Origin: Porphyrobacter sp. IPPAS B-1204
Lineage (GTDB): Bacteria > Pseudomonadota > Alphaproteobacteria > Sphingomonadales > Sphingomonadaceae
Reading direction: 5' to 3'
DNA: 64,000 nucleotides
Assembly: GCA_003724185.1 (NCBI GenBank)
Contig: RHGM01000003.1
Location: 1,034,802 to 1,098,801, forward strand
The position numbers were made by a program, and so were the translations under genes. Position 1 is the first letter of the stretch. The number at the start of each line of letters is the position of its first letter. The notes under the pieces are model-generated. The model did no database searches and was not told the DNA's origin. It saw nothing but the letters and a program-made list of their open reading frames with translations. Shown piece after piece: positions 54,273 to 63,763 of the stretch.

Positions 54273-55852
54273 GGCACCAGCACCGTATCCCTCGGCTCGT
54301 CCGCCAGCTCGGGATAATCCAGTGTGTAGTGCAGCCCGCGGCTCTCCTTGCGGTGGAGCGCGCTTTTTACGATCAGCTCCGCCGATTGCAGCAGATTTCG
54401 CAGCTCGATCAGGTCGGTCGTCACCCGGAACGCGCCGTAGTAATCCTCGACCTCGCGCTTCAGCAGTTCGATCCGGCTTGCGGCGCGTTCCAGCCGCTTG
54501 GTGGTGCGCACGATGCCGACATAGTTCCACATGAAGCGGCGGATTTCGGTCCAGTTCTGCTTGATCACCACCTCTTCATCAGAGTCGGTCACGCGGCTTT
54601 CGTCCCACGGCAGGATCGCGGGCACGTCCTCAAGGCTGTCCCAGCGCGCCAGAATGTCCCGCGCCGCCGCCTCACCGAAGACGAAGCATTCGAGCAGCGA
54701 ATTGGACGCCAGCCGGTTCGCGCCGTGGAGGCCGCTTTCGGTGCATTCGCCCGCTGCCCACAGGCCGGGAATATCGGTCCGGGCGTCCAGATCCACCACC
54801 ACGCCGCCGCAGGTGTAGTGCTGCGCGGGGACGACCGGGATCGGCGCCACTGTCATGTCGATGCCCAGACCCATCAGCTTGTCATAGATCGTCGGGAAGT
54901 GGCCCTTCACGAAGTCCGCAGGCTGGTGGCTGATATCCAGATGCACGTAATCGAGGCCAAACCGCTTGATCTCGGCGTCGATGGCGCGGGCGACCACGTC
55001 GCGGGGGGCCAGCTCCATCCGCTCGGGATCGTAGAAGGTCATGAACCGCTTGCCGGTGCGCGGGTTGATGAGGTGCCCGCCCTCGCCGCGCACAGCCTCG
55101 GTGATGAGGAAGTTCTTGACGTCGAGATGGTAGAGGCAGGTCGGGTGGAACTGCATCATCTCCATGTTGGAGACGCGTGCGCCCGCCCGCCAGGCCATTG
55201 CGATGCCGTCCCCCGTCGCGCCGCGTGGGGCGGTGGAGAACTGGTAGACGCGCCCTGCACCCCCGGTGGCGAGGATCGTGGCGCGGGCAACATGGCGTTC
55301 GACCCGGCCGGTGGCTTCGTTCAGCGCGTAGACCCCCCAGACGCGGCCCGCTGCGGAAAACTGTTCGCGGTGGCGGTCGGTGATGAAATCGATGCAGGTG
55401 CGGCCCGGCAGCAGGGTGATGTTGGGGTTCGCCTCCGCCGCCTTGACCAGCGCGGATTGCACCGCCCAGCCGGTCGCATCGTCGACATGGACGATCCGGC
55501 GGTGCGAATGGCCGCCCTCGCGGGTCAGGTGGAGGCTGTCCGCATCGCGGTTGAACGGCACGCCCAGCTCGCACAGCCGGTCGATCGAGCGCGGGGCGCG
55601 TTCGATCACGAATTCGACCGTGGCCAAATCGTTCAGCCCGGCCCCTGCAACCATCGTATCGCGGACATGGTCTTCGAAGGTGTCGCCGGTGTCGAGCACG
55701 GCGGCGATACCGCCCTGCGCCCAGGCGGTGGATCCGCCGGTCAGCGTGCCCTTGGCCAGCACCAGCACACGGCGCGTTTCAGCCAGCGCCAGCGCTGCCG
55801 TCAGCCCCGCCGCGCCCGATCCGATCACGACAACGTCATGCGTCTGGGCCAT
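54269..55852 (-). CDS. nadB: L-aspartate oxidase
   Basis: The 527-residue flavoprotein has the FAD loop VVVIGSGAAGLTAALALAE, the family motif GGSTAWAQGGIAAVL, QFHPTCLYHL and LWAAGECTESGLHGANRLAS. It oxidises L-aspartate to iminoaspartate, the first step of NAD synthesis. GAGG five bases before ATG 55852 makes this start better than 55870 or 55921. nadA and nadC are not in the window. Confidence 0.95.
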   Translation of the reverse strand: MAQTHDVVVIGSGAAGLTAALALAETRRVLVLAKGTLTGGSTAWAQGGIAAVLDTGDTFEDHVRDTMVAGAGLNDLATVEFVIERAPRSIDRLCELGVPFNRDADSLHLTREGGHSHRRIVHVDDATGWAVQSALVKAAEANPNITLLPGRTCIDFITDRHREQFSAAGRVWGVYALNEATGRVERHVARATILATGGAGRVYQFSTAPRGATGDGIAMAWRAGARVSNMEMMQFHPTCLYHLDVKNFLITEAVRGEGGHLINPRTGKRFMTFYDPERMELAPRDVVARAIDAEIKRFGLDYVHLDISHQPADFVKGHFPTIYDKLMGLGIDMTVAPIPVVPAQHYTCGGVVVDLDARTDIPGLWAAGECTESGLHGANRLASNSLLECFVFGEAAARDILARWDSLEDVPAILPWDESRVTDSDEEVVIKQNWTEIRRFMWNYVGIVRTTKRLERAASRIELLKREVEDYYGAFRVTTDLIELRNLLQSAELIVKSALHRKESRGLHYTLDYPELADEPRDTVLVP

Positions 55853-56079
55853 TGCATCCTCGTTCGCCATGGCCGCGCCATGCCGCGCAAATCGGCCATC
55901 GGCAAGCGCCATGCTTGTCACAAGACCTTAAGGCAAATGACTTAGGCATTTTTGCTGGGTTGCAGTGCAACAAAATGCTAACTTGGGTTTACCGCGCGAA
56001 TCTCTGGAAAACCGGGGCGCGGGAGGATCGCACAACACTTGCCTGTCAGCTCATCCTCTCCCCCGGAGCGCGATTTTCC

Positions 56080-56274
56080 ATGTCTGTTTTCTCCTCCATT
56101 GGATGCCTGCTCAACCAGCACGAACCCCTGCGGCGCGATGTTACGTGGGATGGCCGCACCTATGTCGGCCATTGTCGCCATTGCAACGCGCCGATCGAAC
56201 GGCACGGGCGCCGCAACTGGCGCAAGCGGAGTGTCGCTTCGCACGGCAATCACGACGCACCGACCCCGATCTGA
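56080..56274 (+). CDS. Small conserved protein with CxxC pair
   Basis: The 64-residue protein has QHEPLRRDVTWDGRTYVGHC, RHCNAPIERHGRRNWRK. The two Cys and several His could bind a metal. Similar short proteins seem to occur in sphingomonads, but I know of no function. The ATG at 56080 precedes the conserved block. The stop is seven bases from the convergent ABC gene. Confidence 0.6.
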   Translation: MSVFSSIGCLLNQHEPLRRDVTWDGRTYVGHCRHCNAPIERHGRRNWRKRSVASHGNHDAPTPI

Positions 56275-56280
56275 GTCGGG

Positions 56281-57234
56281 TCAGGCCGCGCCGGCGGTCA
56301 ATTGCACGAACACGTCTTCAAGGTCTGCCTCGCGGGTTGTGACATCCTCGACGGTCAGCCCCTGTGCCTGAAGGATAGCGAGCACCTGCCCGGCGCTGAG
56401 GCGATCCTTGTCGTAGGTGACTTCCACCCCCCGCGCGCCGTCCCATTGCACCCGAACGAAGGCCTCGTGCGCAGGAGCGGCGGCGAGATCCTCGGCGACG
56501 GTGACCGCGACGATCTTCTCGCGCGCCATGTCGACAAGCTCGCGGGTGGGTTTGTTGGCGATCAGCTGGCCGTGGTTGATGATGGCGATCCGGTCGCACA
56601 GCTGCTCGGCTTCCTCGAGGTAGTGGGTGGTCAGCACCACGGTCACGCCTTCGCTGTTCAGCTCGCTGACCAGTTCCCACAACTGGCGCCTGAGGTCGAC
56701 ATCGACCCCGGCGGTGGGTTCGTCCAGCACCAGAATCGGCGGGCTGTGCACCATCGCCTTGGCCACCAGCAGCCGCCGCTTCATGCCGCCGGACAGGGTG
56801 CGGGCATAGGCGTTGCGCTTGTCCGCCAGCCGCACGGCCTCCAGCAATTCGGCGCTGCGCCTCAGGGCGGCGGGGATGCCATAGAACCCGGCCTGATTCT
56901 CCAGCACCTCGAAGGGGGTGAAGAACGGATCGAACACGATTTCCTGCGGCACGATCCCGATCGACCGGCTGGCATTGCGGCGGTCACGATCAATGTCGAA
57001 ACCCCAGATCTCGGCACTGCCGGAGGTCTTGTTGACCAGCCCTGCCAGAATGTTGATCAGCGTTGACTTGCCCGCGCCATTGGGGCCGAGCAGCCCGAAG
57101 ATCGACCCTTGCGGCACATCGAAGCTGACCCCGCCCAGCGCCAGCTTGCCTTCTGTCAGGGTGCCCTTGGCCCCCTTTGCCGGGGCGTAGCGCTTGACCA
57201 GATTGTCGATACGGATGGCGGGTTCTGCGGACAT
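56281..57234 (-). CDS. ABC transporter ATP-binding protein (drug/heme-type exporter)
   Basis: The 317-residue ATPase has Walker A GLLGPNGAGKSTLINIL, the signature TLSGGMKRRLLVAKAM, Walker B ILVLDEPTAGVDVDLR and the H-loop LTTHYLEEAEQLC. A C-terminal domain of about 80 residues (ADLEDVFVQLTAG) is of the DrrA/NodI type. It should power an ABC-2 exporter, but no permease gene lies next to it, so its partner is elsewhere. It is monocistronic here. Confidence 0.88.
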   Translation of the reverse strand: MSAEPAIRIDNLVKRYAPAKGAKGTLTEGKLALGGVSFDVPQGSIFGLLGPNGAGKSTLINILAGLVNKTSGSAEIWGFDIDRDRRNASRSIGIVPQEIVFDPFFTPFEVLENQAGFYGIPAALRRSAELLEAVRLADKRNAYARTLSGGMKRRLLVAKAMVHSPPILVLDEPTAGVDVDLRRQLWELVSELNSEGVTVVLTTHYLEEAEQLCDRIAIINHGQLIANKPTRELVDMAREKIVAVTVAEDLAAAPAHEAFVRVQWDGARGVEVTYDKDRLSAGQVLAILQAQGLTVEDVTTREADLEDVFVQLTAGAA

Positions 57235-57305
57235 GGCCTTGCCCTAGGCAACCGCCGCACCAAAGGCAATTGAACTGACGCGCGCAGCGGAGTATCGGCA
57301 GCGCC

Positions 57306-57566
57306 ATGAGCATTCCCCCTCCTGAAGTCCTGCTGGTCGATACGCGGCGCGTTTCCTGCGACGGGGCCAGCGGCATCCGTTCGCGCGCAGGCTACCGTCC
57401 GGCGGCGCTGGGCCACCCGCGCGTGTTCCTTGAAATCGACGAGCACGGCTATGTCGATTGCGGATACTGCGACCGGCGCTTCGTGCTGCGCGGCGGGCCG
57501 GCCGATGGCGCGGATCAGGCGGCGCTGCCCGATATTGCCGCAGGGGCAAGCCCGGCTGGGGCGTGA
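57306..57566 (+). CDS. CHCC-type zinc-finger protein (NDUFS6-like)
   Basis: The 86-residue protein has VSCDGAS, then GHPRVFLEIDEHGYVDCGYC and DRRFVL, the Cys-His-Cys-Cys zinc site of the zf-CHCC family. It is related to the NDUFS6 subunit of complex I. In alphaproteobacteria it is a small accessory, probably linked to complex I. It is divergent from the ABC gene. Confidence 0.9.
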   Translation: MSIPPPEVLLVDTRRVSCDGASGIRSRAGYRPAALGHPRVFLEIDEHGYVDCGYCDRRFVLRGGPADGADQAALPDIAAGASPAGA

Positions 57567-57632
57567 CCCTGCTCAGCGCCCGTTAAGGCGCTTTGTGGCA
57601 GGCGCGGGGACATGAACCGGAAGGATCGTGAC

Positions 57633-58103
57633 ATGCGCCGTTTTCGCCCCGCTCTGTTTGCGGCACTGCCGCTTGCTCTCGCCGCCGCGCTGGTCAGCCC
57701 GCTCGCTGCGCAAAGCCAAGGCTCGCCCGATGTCGAGGCCGAGGCTGAAACCACGCCGATGACCAAGGGCGAAAAACGCCTCGCCAAGCTGCTCGAAGGC
57801 CGCGTCGCGGGGGAGCCTGTGCGCTGCATCCGCACCCTGCCCAGCCCGCGGATGCAGACGATCAGCGCCACCGCCTATGTCTATGGCTCGGGCAACACGA
57901 TCTATGTCCAGCGCACCCGCAACCCCGATCAGATCGACGATAATGATGCGCTGGTTACGACCCGCTTCAACGCGACCGAACTGTGCCGGCTTGACCAGAT
58001 GACCACGGTCGACCGGGTGCTGGGCGTGTTCACCGGCGCGGTGTTTTTCGAGGATTTTGTCCCTTACACCCGCGTGAAATCGGACACTGCGGGCGAAGGC
58101 TGA
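57633..58103 (+). CDS. Exported hypothetical protein
   Basis: The 156-residue protein has a signal peptide (FAALPLALAAALVSPLAAQ). The mature part has EKRLAKLLEGRVAGEPVRCI, TAYVYGSGNTIYVQR and ATELCRLDQMTTVDRV, with two Cys that could pair. I do not recognise a named family, though such proteins appear in sphingomonads. GGAAGG eight bases before ATG 57633 favours it over 57612. The end overlaps the convergent gene by 40 bp. Confidence 0.7.
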   Translation: MRRFRPALFAALPLALAAALVSPLAAQSQGSPDVEAEAETTPMTKGEKRLAKLLEGRVAGEPVRCIRTLPSPRMQTISATAYVYGSGNTIYVQRTRNPDQIDDNDALVTTRFNATELCRLDQMTTVDRVLGVFTGAVFFEDFVPYTRVKSDTAGEG

Positions 58104-58582
58104 ACCGCGTGCTGGGGTAGCGAGCGGAACGCCGTACAGCCGCTCCCGCAGGCCGAACCGTGCCGCACTGCGGCGGGCATCGGGCAGGTCGGCTGCCCGC
58201 TGACACCGAGATAACGGCAATCGTGCCCGGCCTGGACCGGGACCAGCACCAGATCCAGCTGCTCGCGGCCCATGCTGGTCAGCACTTGCTGCGCACGGCG
58301 ATAGGCGCTGACTTCCGCGTGGAGATCCCCCAGCGACGGCGCTGCCTCCAATGCGCCGCGCCGTTCCGCCTGCGCGGCCTGCTGGCATGGTGTGGCAGGG
58401 GCGGCGCTGTCAGGCGCGTGATCGCAGCGATCTGGCTGCGCGCCTGCCATAAGGGCCACCGCACCGCTTGCCTGATCGGCAGCCGGGGTCAGCCCGCCCT
58501 GCCACCGCCCCAGCATCCACGCCCCCAGCGCCACACACATGATGATGCCGCCCAGCACCGCCGGGCCTCCGAAAAAATCCAT
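58064..58582 (-). CDS. Hypothetical protein with N-terminal membrane segment
   Basis: The 172-residue protein has a hydrophobic N-terminus (GGPAVLGGIIMCVALGAWML) and an Ala/Gln-rich helical middle. The end reads HDCRYLGVSGQPTCPMPAAV and RHGSACGSGCTAFRS, with several Cys. The function is unknown. It converges with and overlaps the gene before, so one of the two ends may be mispredicted. Confidence 0.5.
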   Translation of the reverse strand: MDFFGGPAVLGGIIMCVALGAWMLGRWQGGLTPAADQASGAVALMAGAQPDRCDHAPDSAAPATPCQQAAQAERRGALEAAPSLGDLHAEVSAYRRAQQVLTSMGREQLDLVLVPVQAGHDCRYLGVSGQPTCPMPAAVRHGSACGSGCTAFRSLPQHAVQPSPAVSDFTRV

Positions 58583-58807
58583 GCCAACCTCCCCGTCCAG
58601 TCCTTGTCAGGGAGCCTCCCGCAGCCCGCCGACGTCACGCAGCCAAATGCTGCCACGGCGATCCCCTCCAGAATCGGGCGCGGCGCGGCGTATCCTGCCG
58701 CAGGCTGGCATGGGTGAGAATGCGGGGGGATACCTAGGGGTTATCCCTGGGGTGGGGGCCGCCAGCCTGTCACATTCGGGAAAGGTTTGGCCGGAGCCCC
58801 AGCCCCG

Positions 58808-59782
58808 TCAGGCGCGGGCCATCGCCTGCATCCGGGCGATGATTTCCTCGGCCTGCAGCATGATCCGGTCGATCAGTTCCTGACAGGTCGGGATATCGTG
58901 GATCAGCCCGGCGACCATGCCGCAGCTCCACGCGCCCGCATCCATCGTGCCTTCGGTCATGATCTTGGGATAGACCCCGGCGACTTCGGGCAGGATGTCC
59001 TGAATGGTGATGGCGTCGCCCAGTTCCTTTTCCTTGATGATCAGGCGCTCCACCGCCGCGTTATTGAGCACGCGTTCGGTGTTGCGCAGCGGGCGCATCA
59101 CCAGCCGCGTGTCGAGTTCGCTCGCCGCGAGGATCGCCTGCTTCACGTTCTCGTGCACGGGGGCTTCCTTGGTGGCGATGAAGCGGGTGCCCATGTTCAT
59201 CCCCTGCGCGCCCATCGCGAGGCTGGCGACAAGGCTGCGCCCGTCGGCCATGCCGCCGCTGGAGACGAAGGGAATGTCCAGTTCATCCGCCGCGCGCGGC
59301 AGCAGGATGAAGTTGGGCACGTCATCCTCGCCCGGGTGGCCGCCGCATTCGAACCCGTCGACGCTCACCGCATCGCAGCCGATGTCCTGCGCCTTCAACG
59401 AGTGGCGCACGCTGGTGCACTTGTGGATCACCTTGATCCCGGCATCCTTCAGCGGCGGCAGCAGATCGACGGGGTTGCGCCCCGCCGTTTCGACCACCTT
59501 CACCCCGCCCTCGATCACGGCCTTGACCAGCCCCGGATAATCGGGCGGGGTCAGGGTCGGCAGGATGGTGAGGTTCACGCCGAAGGGCTTGTCGGTCATG
59601 TCCTTGCAGCGTGCGATTTCATTGGCGAGCTTTTCGGGCGTGCCTTGCGTCAGGCCGGTGATGATCCCCAGCCCGCCCGCGTTCGACACCGCCGCCGCCA
59701 TTTCGGCAAAGCCCACATAGTGCATCCCGCCCTGAATGATGGGGTGCTGGATGCCGAACATTTCGGTGATCGCGGTCTTCAT
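58808..59782 (-). CDS. Nitronate monooxygenase / NAD(P)H-dependent flavin oxidoreductase
   Basis: The 324-residue FMN TIM-barrel enzyme has GIQHPIIQGGMHYVGFAEMA, NAGGLGIITG, DAVSVDGFECGGHPGEDDVP and VSSGGMADGRSLVASLAMGA, the marks of the 2-nitropropane dioxygenase-like family. It may detoxify nitronates or reduce quinones. ATG 59782 gives a typical N-terminus. It stands alone; the 265 bp upstream hold nothing I can name. Confidence 0.9.
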   Translation of the reverse strand: MKTAITEMFGIQHPIIQGGMHYVGFAEMAAAVSNAGGLGIITGLTQGTPEKLANEIARCKDMTDKPFGVNLTILPTLTPPDYPGLVKAVIEGGVKVVETAGRNPVDLLPPLKDAGIKVIHKCTSVRHSLKAQDIGCDAVSVDGFECGGHPGEDDVPNFILLPRAADELDIPFVSSGGMADGRSLVASLAMGAQGMNMGTRFIATKEAPVHENVKQAILAASELDTRLVMRPLRNTERVLNNAAVERLIIKEKELGDAITIQDILPEVAGVYPKIMTEGTMDAGAWSCGMVAGLIHDIPTCQELIDRIMLQAEEIIARMQAMARA

Positions 59783-60047
59783 GGCCTGTGTTCTCCCGTG
59801 CAAAGCCGTGTTTGCGCGGGAGACAAGCCGAGTTGGCCCACGCTTTCAAGCCCGCTTTTGGAGAGGCTTCCACGCACCCGCGCACGCCGTAGCGTCAAAC
59901 CTGTGACAAAATTTCGCAGGAACCGGGCGGTGGGAGAAGCGGTGGGATCGGTCCGTCCCCCAAACCACCCGGCTTGCAAACATTGCCTTCAGCCGCGCTG
60001 GATCGCTTTGATCCACAGCAAGGTTTCGCGATTGGCAGAGCCCTGCG

Positions 60048-60686
60048 TCAGCCGCGCTTGAAGGCGAGGCTGAAGGTCACCGGCACGGCAGGTGTAATCG
60101 AGGGCAATTGTGCCAGTGCGCGCAACTCGCCCAGTTCGTCGGTCAGTTCGAACATGTCCGTCGAGATGATCACCGGCGCGGTCGGCACCACGGTCACGCG
60201 GTCATCGGCGACGCGGGTGACCAGCACTTCGGTGTCCACATCGCTCGATACGCCCTTGATGGTCACGCTGGCTTTCAGCGGACGGGTCAGCGACTGGCCA
60301 ACCGCGAGGCCCGCAAAACCCGCCGGATCAAGCTTGGCGGTGACATTCGCCTTGGGGAAGTCGGCCACGGCGAAGAAGATGTCGCGCATCCGTTCATTGC
60401 GGATATCGACCCCGGTGTTGACCGAGGCGAGATCGATGTCGAGCGTGGCGGTGCCGTCTTCTGAGACGCTGCCGCTGAGCGTGTCGAAGCGGTTGGTCTC
60501 GGCCACCTCGCCCGCCTTGATGCTGACATAGCTAAGGCGCGAGCCCGCCGGATCGAGCGTCCATGCGCCGTCAGTCACCGGGGCTGCGGCGTTCGCCGCA
60601 TCGGTGGGGGCTTTGGCCTGCTCGGCGCAGGCGGCAAGGCCGAGCGCGAGCACGGCACTGAGGGCAAACTGGCGAATCATCAGCAT
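60048..60686 (-). CDS. YceI-family lipoprotein
   Basis: The 212-residue protein has a lipobox (LAACAEQ, Cys about 20) and a YceI lipocalin-like domain (WTLDPAGSRLSYVSIKAGEV, ATLDIDLASVNTGVDIRNER). YceI proteins bind long-chain lipids such as polyisoprenoids. Attachment to a membrane follows from the Cys. It stands alone. Confidence 0.9.
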   Translation of the reverse strand: MLMIRQFALSAVLALGLAACAEQAKAPTDAANAAAPVTDGAWTLDPAGSRLSYVSIKAGEVAETNRFDTLSGSVSEDGTATLDIDLASVNTGVDIRNERMRDIFFAVADFPKANVTAKLDPAGFAGLAVGQSLTRPLKASVTIKGVSSDVDTEVLVTRVADDRVTVVPTAPVIISTDMFELTDELGELRALAQLPSITPAVPVTFSLAFKRG

Positions 60687-60870
60687 TACGGAAAAGAACC
60701 TCTCAAGCAGGATCGCGGTGGGGTGATTATGCGATTTGATGCGCCGCTGAAAGGGTGATGCGCCTGCAACCTGTGTGGGGATTTGTTGGCCGCAAGGCCT
60801 TTGCCCCCTGATCGTGTCAAAAGGGCAATGCCATCAGGGCCTGCAAATGGTCGCTGACGAACAAGCAGGC

Positions 60871-61383
60871 TCAGGCGTTCGGTCCGTCCCAGCAGGGTTC
60901 GAGGGCCTTGAGCGCGGTATCGGTCCACTGCGCCAGCGGACTGCCTGACTGGGCGCTCAATTCAATGCGCGCATCCGTGTTCGACCCGCTCTCATGACCG
61001 CGCATCGCCAGCGTGTAGGTGGTGGGATGGATGAGGATCGTGACGACTTCCGATGACCTGGTTCCCGGTGCAGCGAAATGCGGCATGGGAAGCTCTTCCA
61101 CTTTTGCCAGCTCGGCCATCATGGCGGGGCAGGTGCGGCTGTCCGCCGAACTGCGCAGGATATTGCCTTGCCGATCGATCAGTCGGCGATCCATGCGGTG
61201 ATGCCTGAGATTGCCGGGCTCAATAACCAGAACAACATCGATCTCCACCACCGGAGCAAGGCGCATACTGTCGGGCCTGACCGAAAGCGATCCTATGGGA
61301 AGTTCAGTAGCCGCGGCCGCCTGTGCTGCGGCTGTGGGCGCTGGTGCCGCGGCCAGACCGGCAGCGAGGGCGAGTAGGATCAT
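60871..61383 (-). CDS. Exported hypothetical protein
   Basis: The 170-residue protein starts MILLALAAGLAAAPAPTAAA, a probable signal peptide, and continues with ATELPIGSLSVRPDSMRLAP, HRMDRRLIDRQGNILRSSAD and VTILIHPTTYTLAMRGHESG. I do not recognise the family. ATG 61383 gives the signal peptide; the upstream residues in the longer frame look random. The 184 bp from 60687 to 60870 hold nothing visible. Confidence 0.6.
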   Translation of the reverse strand: MILLALAAGLAAAPAPTAAAQAAAATELPIGSLSVRPDSMRLAPVVEIDVVLVIEPGNLRHHRMDRRLIDRQGNILRSSADSRTCPAMMAELAKVEELPMPHFAAPGTRSSEVVTILIHPTTYTLAMRGHESGSNTDARIELSAQSGSPLAQWTDTALKALEPCWDGPNA

Positions 61384-61450
61384 GTGGCTAGACTCCCAGC
61401 ACAATTCGGACGTCGATCTTCCGGTCCGAAGGCTGAACGGGGCCTGAGTT

Positions 61451-63052
61451 CTATTCCCACTCAATCGTGCCGGGCGGCTTCGACGTATAGTCATACACCA
61501 CCCGGTTGATGCCCTTGACCTCGTTGACGATGCGGGTCGCCACGCGGGTCAGGAACCCGGCGTCATAGGGGAAGACGTCCGCGGTCATCCCGTCGGTCGA
61601 AGTCACGGCGCGCAGGGCGCAAACGTTGTCGTAAGTGCGCCCGTCGCCCATCACGCCGACCGTTTTCACCGGCAGCAGCACCGCGAAGGCCTGCCAGATC
61701 GCGTCATAAAGGCCCGCGTTGCGGATTTCTTCGAGATAGATCGCGTCGGCCTTGCGCAGGATGTCGCAGCGTTCCTTGGTGACTTCGCCGGGGATGCGGA
61801 TCGCAAGGCCCGGGCCGGGGAAGGGGTGGCGGCCGACAAAAGCATCGGGCAGCCCGAGTTCGCGCCCCAGATCGCGCACCTCGTCCTTGAACAGCTCGCG
61901 CAAGGGTTCGACCAGCTGCATGTTCATGCGTTCGGGCAGGCCGCCGACATTGTGGTGGCTCTTGATCGTGACGCTCGGCCCGCCGGTGAAGGACACGGAT
62001 TCGATCACATCGGGATAGAGCGTGCCCTGCGCGAGGAAATCGGCGCCGCCCACCTTGTTCGCCTCGGCCTCGAACACGTCGATGAAGGTCTTGCCGATGA
62101 ACTTGCGCTTGGCCTCAGGGTCAGTGAGCCCGGCGAGCCCGCCGAGGAACAGCTCTTCGGCCTCCACGTGCACCAGCGGAATGTTGTAATGGTCGCGGAA
62201 CAGGGTGACGACCTGCTCGGCCTCGTTCATCCGCATCAGCCCGTGGTCGACGAAGACGCAGGTCAGCTGGTCGCCGATCGCTTCGTGGATCAGCACCGCC
62301 GCGACCGCCGAATCGACCCCGCCGCTGAGGCCGCAGATCACGCGCCCGCTGCCCACCTGCGCCCGGATTTCCGCGATCTTGGTCTTGCGGAACTCGGCCA
62401 TCGTCCAGTCGCCCTTGAGGCCGCAGACATGGCGCACGAAATTGGCGATCAGTTTGCCGCCGTCGGGGGTGTGGACCACCTCGGGGTGGAACTGGGTTCC
62501 GTAGAACTTGCGCGCCTCGTCCGCGATCACCGCAAAGGGGGCGCCGTCACTGGTGGCGACGATTTCGAAACCGGGGGCAAATTGCGTGACCTTGTCGCCG
62601 TGGCTCATCCACACCTGATGGCGCTCGCCCACCGCCCACAGCCCGTTGAACAGCGAACATTCGCCGGTGACGGTCAAGAAAGCGCGGCCGAATTCGCCGC
62701 CCTCGCCCGTTTCGTGCCCGGGCCGGACTTCCCCGCCCAGCTGGTGGCTCATTACCTGCTGACCATAACAAATGCCGAGGATCGGCAGGCCCGCCTCGAA
62801 CAGCGCCTGCGGCGCGCGCGGGCTGCCGTCTTCGGGGACGCTGGCGGGGGAGCCTGACAGGATGATGCCCTTGGGCTTCATCCGTCGGAACGCGGCTTCG
62901 GCCTGGGTGAAGGGGGCGATCTCGGAATAGACCCCGGCCTCTCGCACCCGCCGGGCGATCAACTGCGTCACCTGGGAGCCGAAATCGACGATGAGAATCG
63001 ATTCGGATGCGGGGGAATCGCCCGCTGCGGGGCTGGAAGGGTGCGCGCTCAT
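61451..63052 (-). CDS. guaA: GMP synthase (glutamine-hydrolysing)
   Basis: The 533-residue enzyme has a class I glutamine amidotransferase domain (GICYGQQV, Cys about 95), an ATP pyrophosphatase loop ([15 protein letters not shown]) and the C-terminal dimerisation domain with KPPGTIEWE at the very end. It converts XMP to GMP. It stands alone on the minus strand. Confidence 0.97.
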   Translation of the reverse strand: MSAHPSSPAAGDSPASESILIVDFGSQVTQLIARRVREAGVYSEIAPFTQAEAAFRRMKPKGIILSGSPASVPEDGSPRAPQALFEAGLPILGICYGQQVMSHQLGGEVRPGHETGEGGEFGRAFLTVTGECSLFNGLWAVGERHQVWMSHGDKVTQFAPGFEIVATSDGAPFAVIADEARKFYGTQFHPEVVHTPDGGKLIANFVRHVCGLKGDWTMAEFRKTKIAEIRAQVGSGRVICGLSGGVDSAVAAVLIHEAIGDQLTCVFVDHGLMRMNEAEQVVTLFRDHYNIPLVHVEAEELFLGGLAGLTDPEAKRKFIGKTFIDVFEAEANKVGGADFLAQGTLYPDVIESVSFTGGPSVTIKSHHNVGGLPERMNMQLVEPLRELFKDEVRDLGRELGLPDAFVGRHPFPGPGLAIRIPGEVTKERCDILRKADAIYLEEIRNAGLYDAIWQAFAVLLPVKTVGVMGDGRTYDNVCALRAVTSTDGMTADVFPYDAGFLTRVATRIVNEVKGINRVVYDYTSKPPGTIEWE

Positions 63053-63178
63053 GGCGGCGGATTACGAAGCAGGCCCCGCCCTGTCCAGCATCGCCGCATT
63101 GTGCGCGGTTGATTTTGCGCTGCAGCAAATTGATGACGGTGCAATTTCAACGGGTTCCCGCAAAAATGCACGATTCCA

Positions 63179-63218
63179 GTTGCAAACTTTGGAACCAATT
63201 TCGCGCATTTCGCATTTG
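63179..63218. repeat. Intergenic 40-bp segment, copy A (upstream of UrcA gene)
   Basis: GTTGCAAACTTTGGAACCAA and the following 20 bases match copy B at 63724-63763 at 31 of 40 positions without a gap. The shared blocks include AACCAATTT and TTTCGCATTTG. It lies about 105 bases before the UrcA start and may be part of its promoter. Confidence 0.65.
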
Positions 63219-63322
63219 CACATTACTCTTGTGCACTGCACCAGAGTTTCAAATAGCAACCGAATGCCGGGAAACGGCATCGATAATCCTGACACCCTCT
63301 CAAAAACCCGGAGTTTCCCCCA

Positions 63323-63646
63323 ATGCGTTTCACTCTCCCCCTGATCGCTCTCGCCGCCATCGCCGCCCCCGTGGCGGCAGCCCCTGCGGCTGACGAAACC
63401 GTGACCGTGCGTATTGCCTATGGCGATGTCGACGTGACCACCACCGAAGGCCGTGCAGCGATCGAAGCCCGCATCGACGCCAAGCTGCGCAAGGCCTGCA
63501 CGATCGAGAACGCCGGTCGCTACACCTATGGCCGCCCGGCCGTGGACAGCAAGTGCGTGGCTGACGCACGCGCCGTGGCGCTCGCCGAAGTCGAGCGTGT
63601 GGCCTCGGCCGAAGCGCGCAACGGCCGCGCCGTCGCCGCCAACTAA
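63323..63646 (+). CDS. UrcA family protein
   Basis: The 107-residue exported protein has a signal peptide (LPLIALAAIAAPVAAA) and the UrcA pattern: VRIAYGDVDVTTTEGRAAIE, RIDAKLRKACTI and SKCVADARAVALAEVERVA, with two Cys. UrcA proteins are abundant in sphingomonads; their role is unknown. A strong terminator follows, and matching 40-bp segments lie on both sides. Confidence 0.9.
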   Translation: MRFTLPLIALAAIAAPVAAAPAADETVTVRIAYGDVDVTTTEGRAAIEARIDAKLRKACTIENAGRYTYGRPAVDSKCVADARAVALAEVERVASAEARNGRAVAAN

Positions 63647-63669
63647 GCGCCAGCAAACATCTGAAAGAC

Positions 63670-63699
63670 AAGGCCGCCGGAGCGATCCGGCGGCCTTTT
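63670..63699 (+). terminator. Rho-independent terminator after UrcA gene
   Basis: AAGGCCGCCGGA (63670-63681) and TCCGGCGGCCTT (63686-63697) make a perfect 12-bp stem with a GCGA loop, followed by a run of T on the plus strand. Confidence 0.92.
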
Positions 63700-63723
63700 C
63701 GTGTCCGGATGAGACACAAGTCT

Positions 63724-63763
63724 GTTGCAGATTGTGCAACCAATTTTGGTGTTTTCGCATTTG
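63724..63763. repeat. Intergenic 40-bp segment, copy B (downstream of UrcA gene)
   Basis: GTTGCAGATTGTGCAACCAA and the next 20 bases are the second copy of the segment described at 63179-63218. No gene starts after it within the window, so it may serve a gene that begins beyond 64000. Confidence 0.65.
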
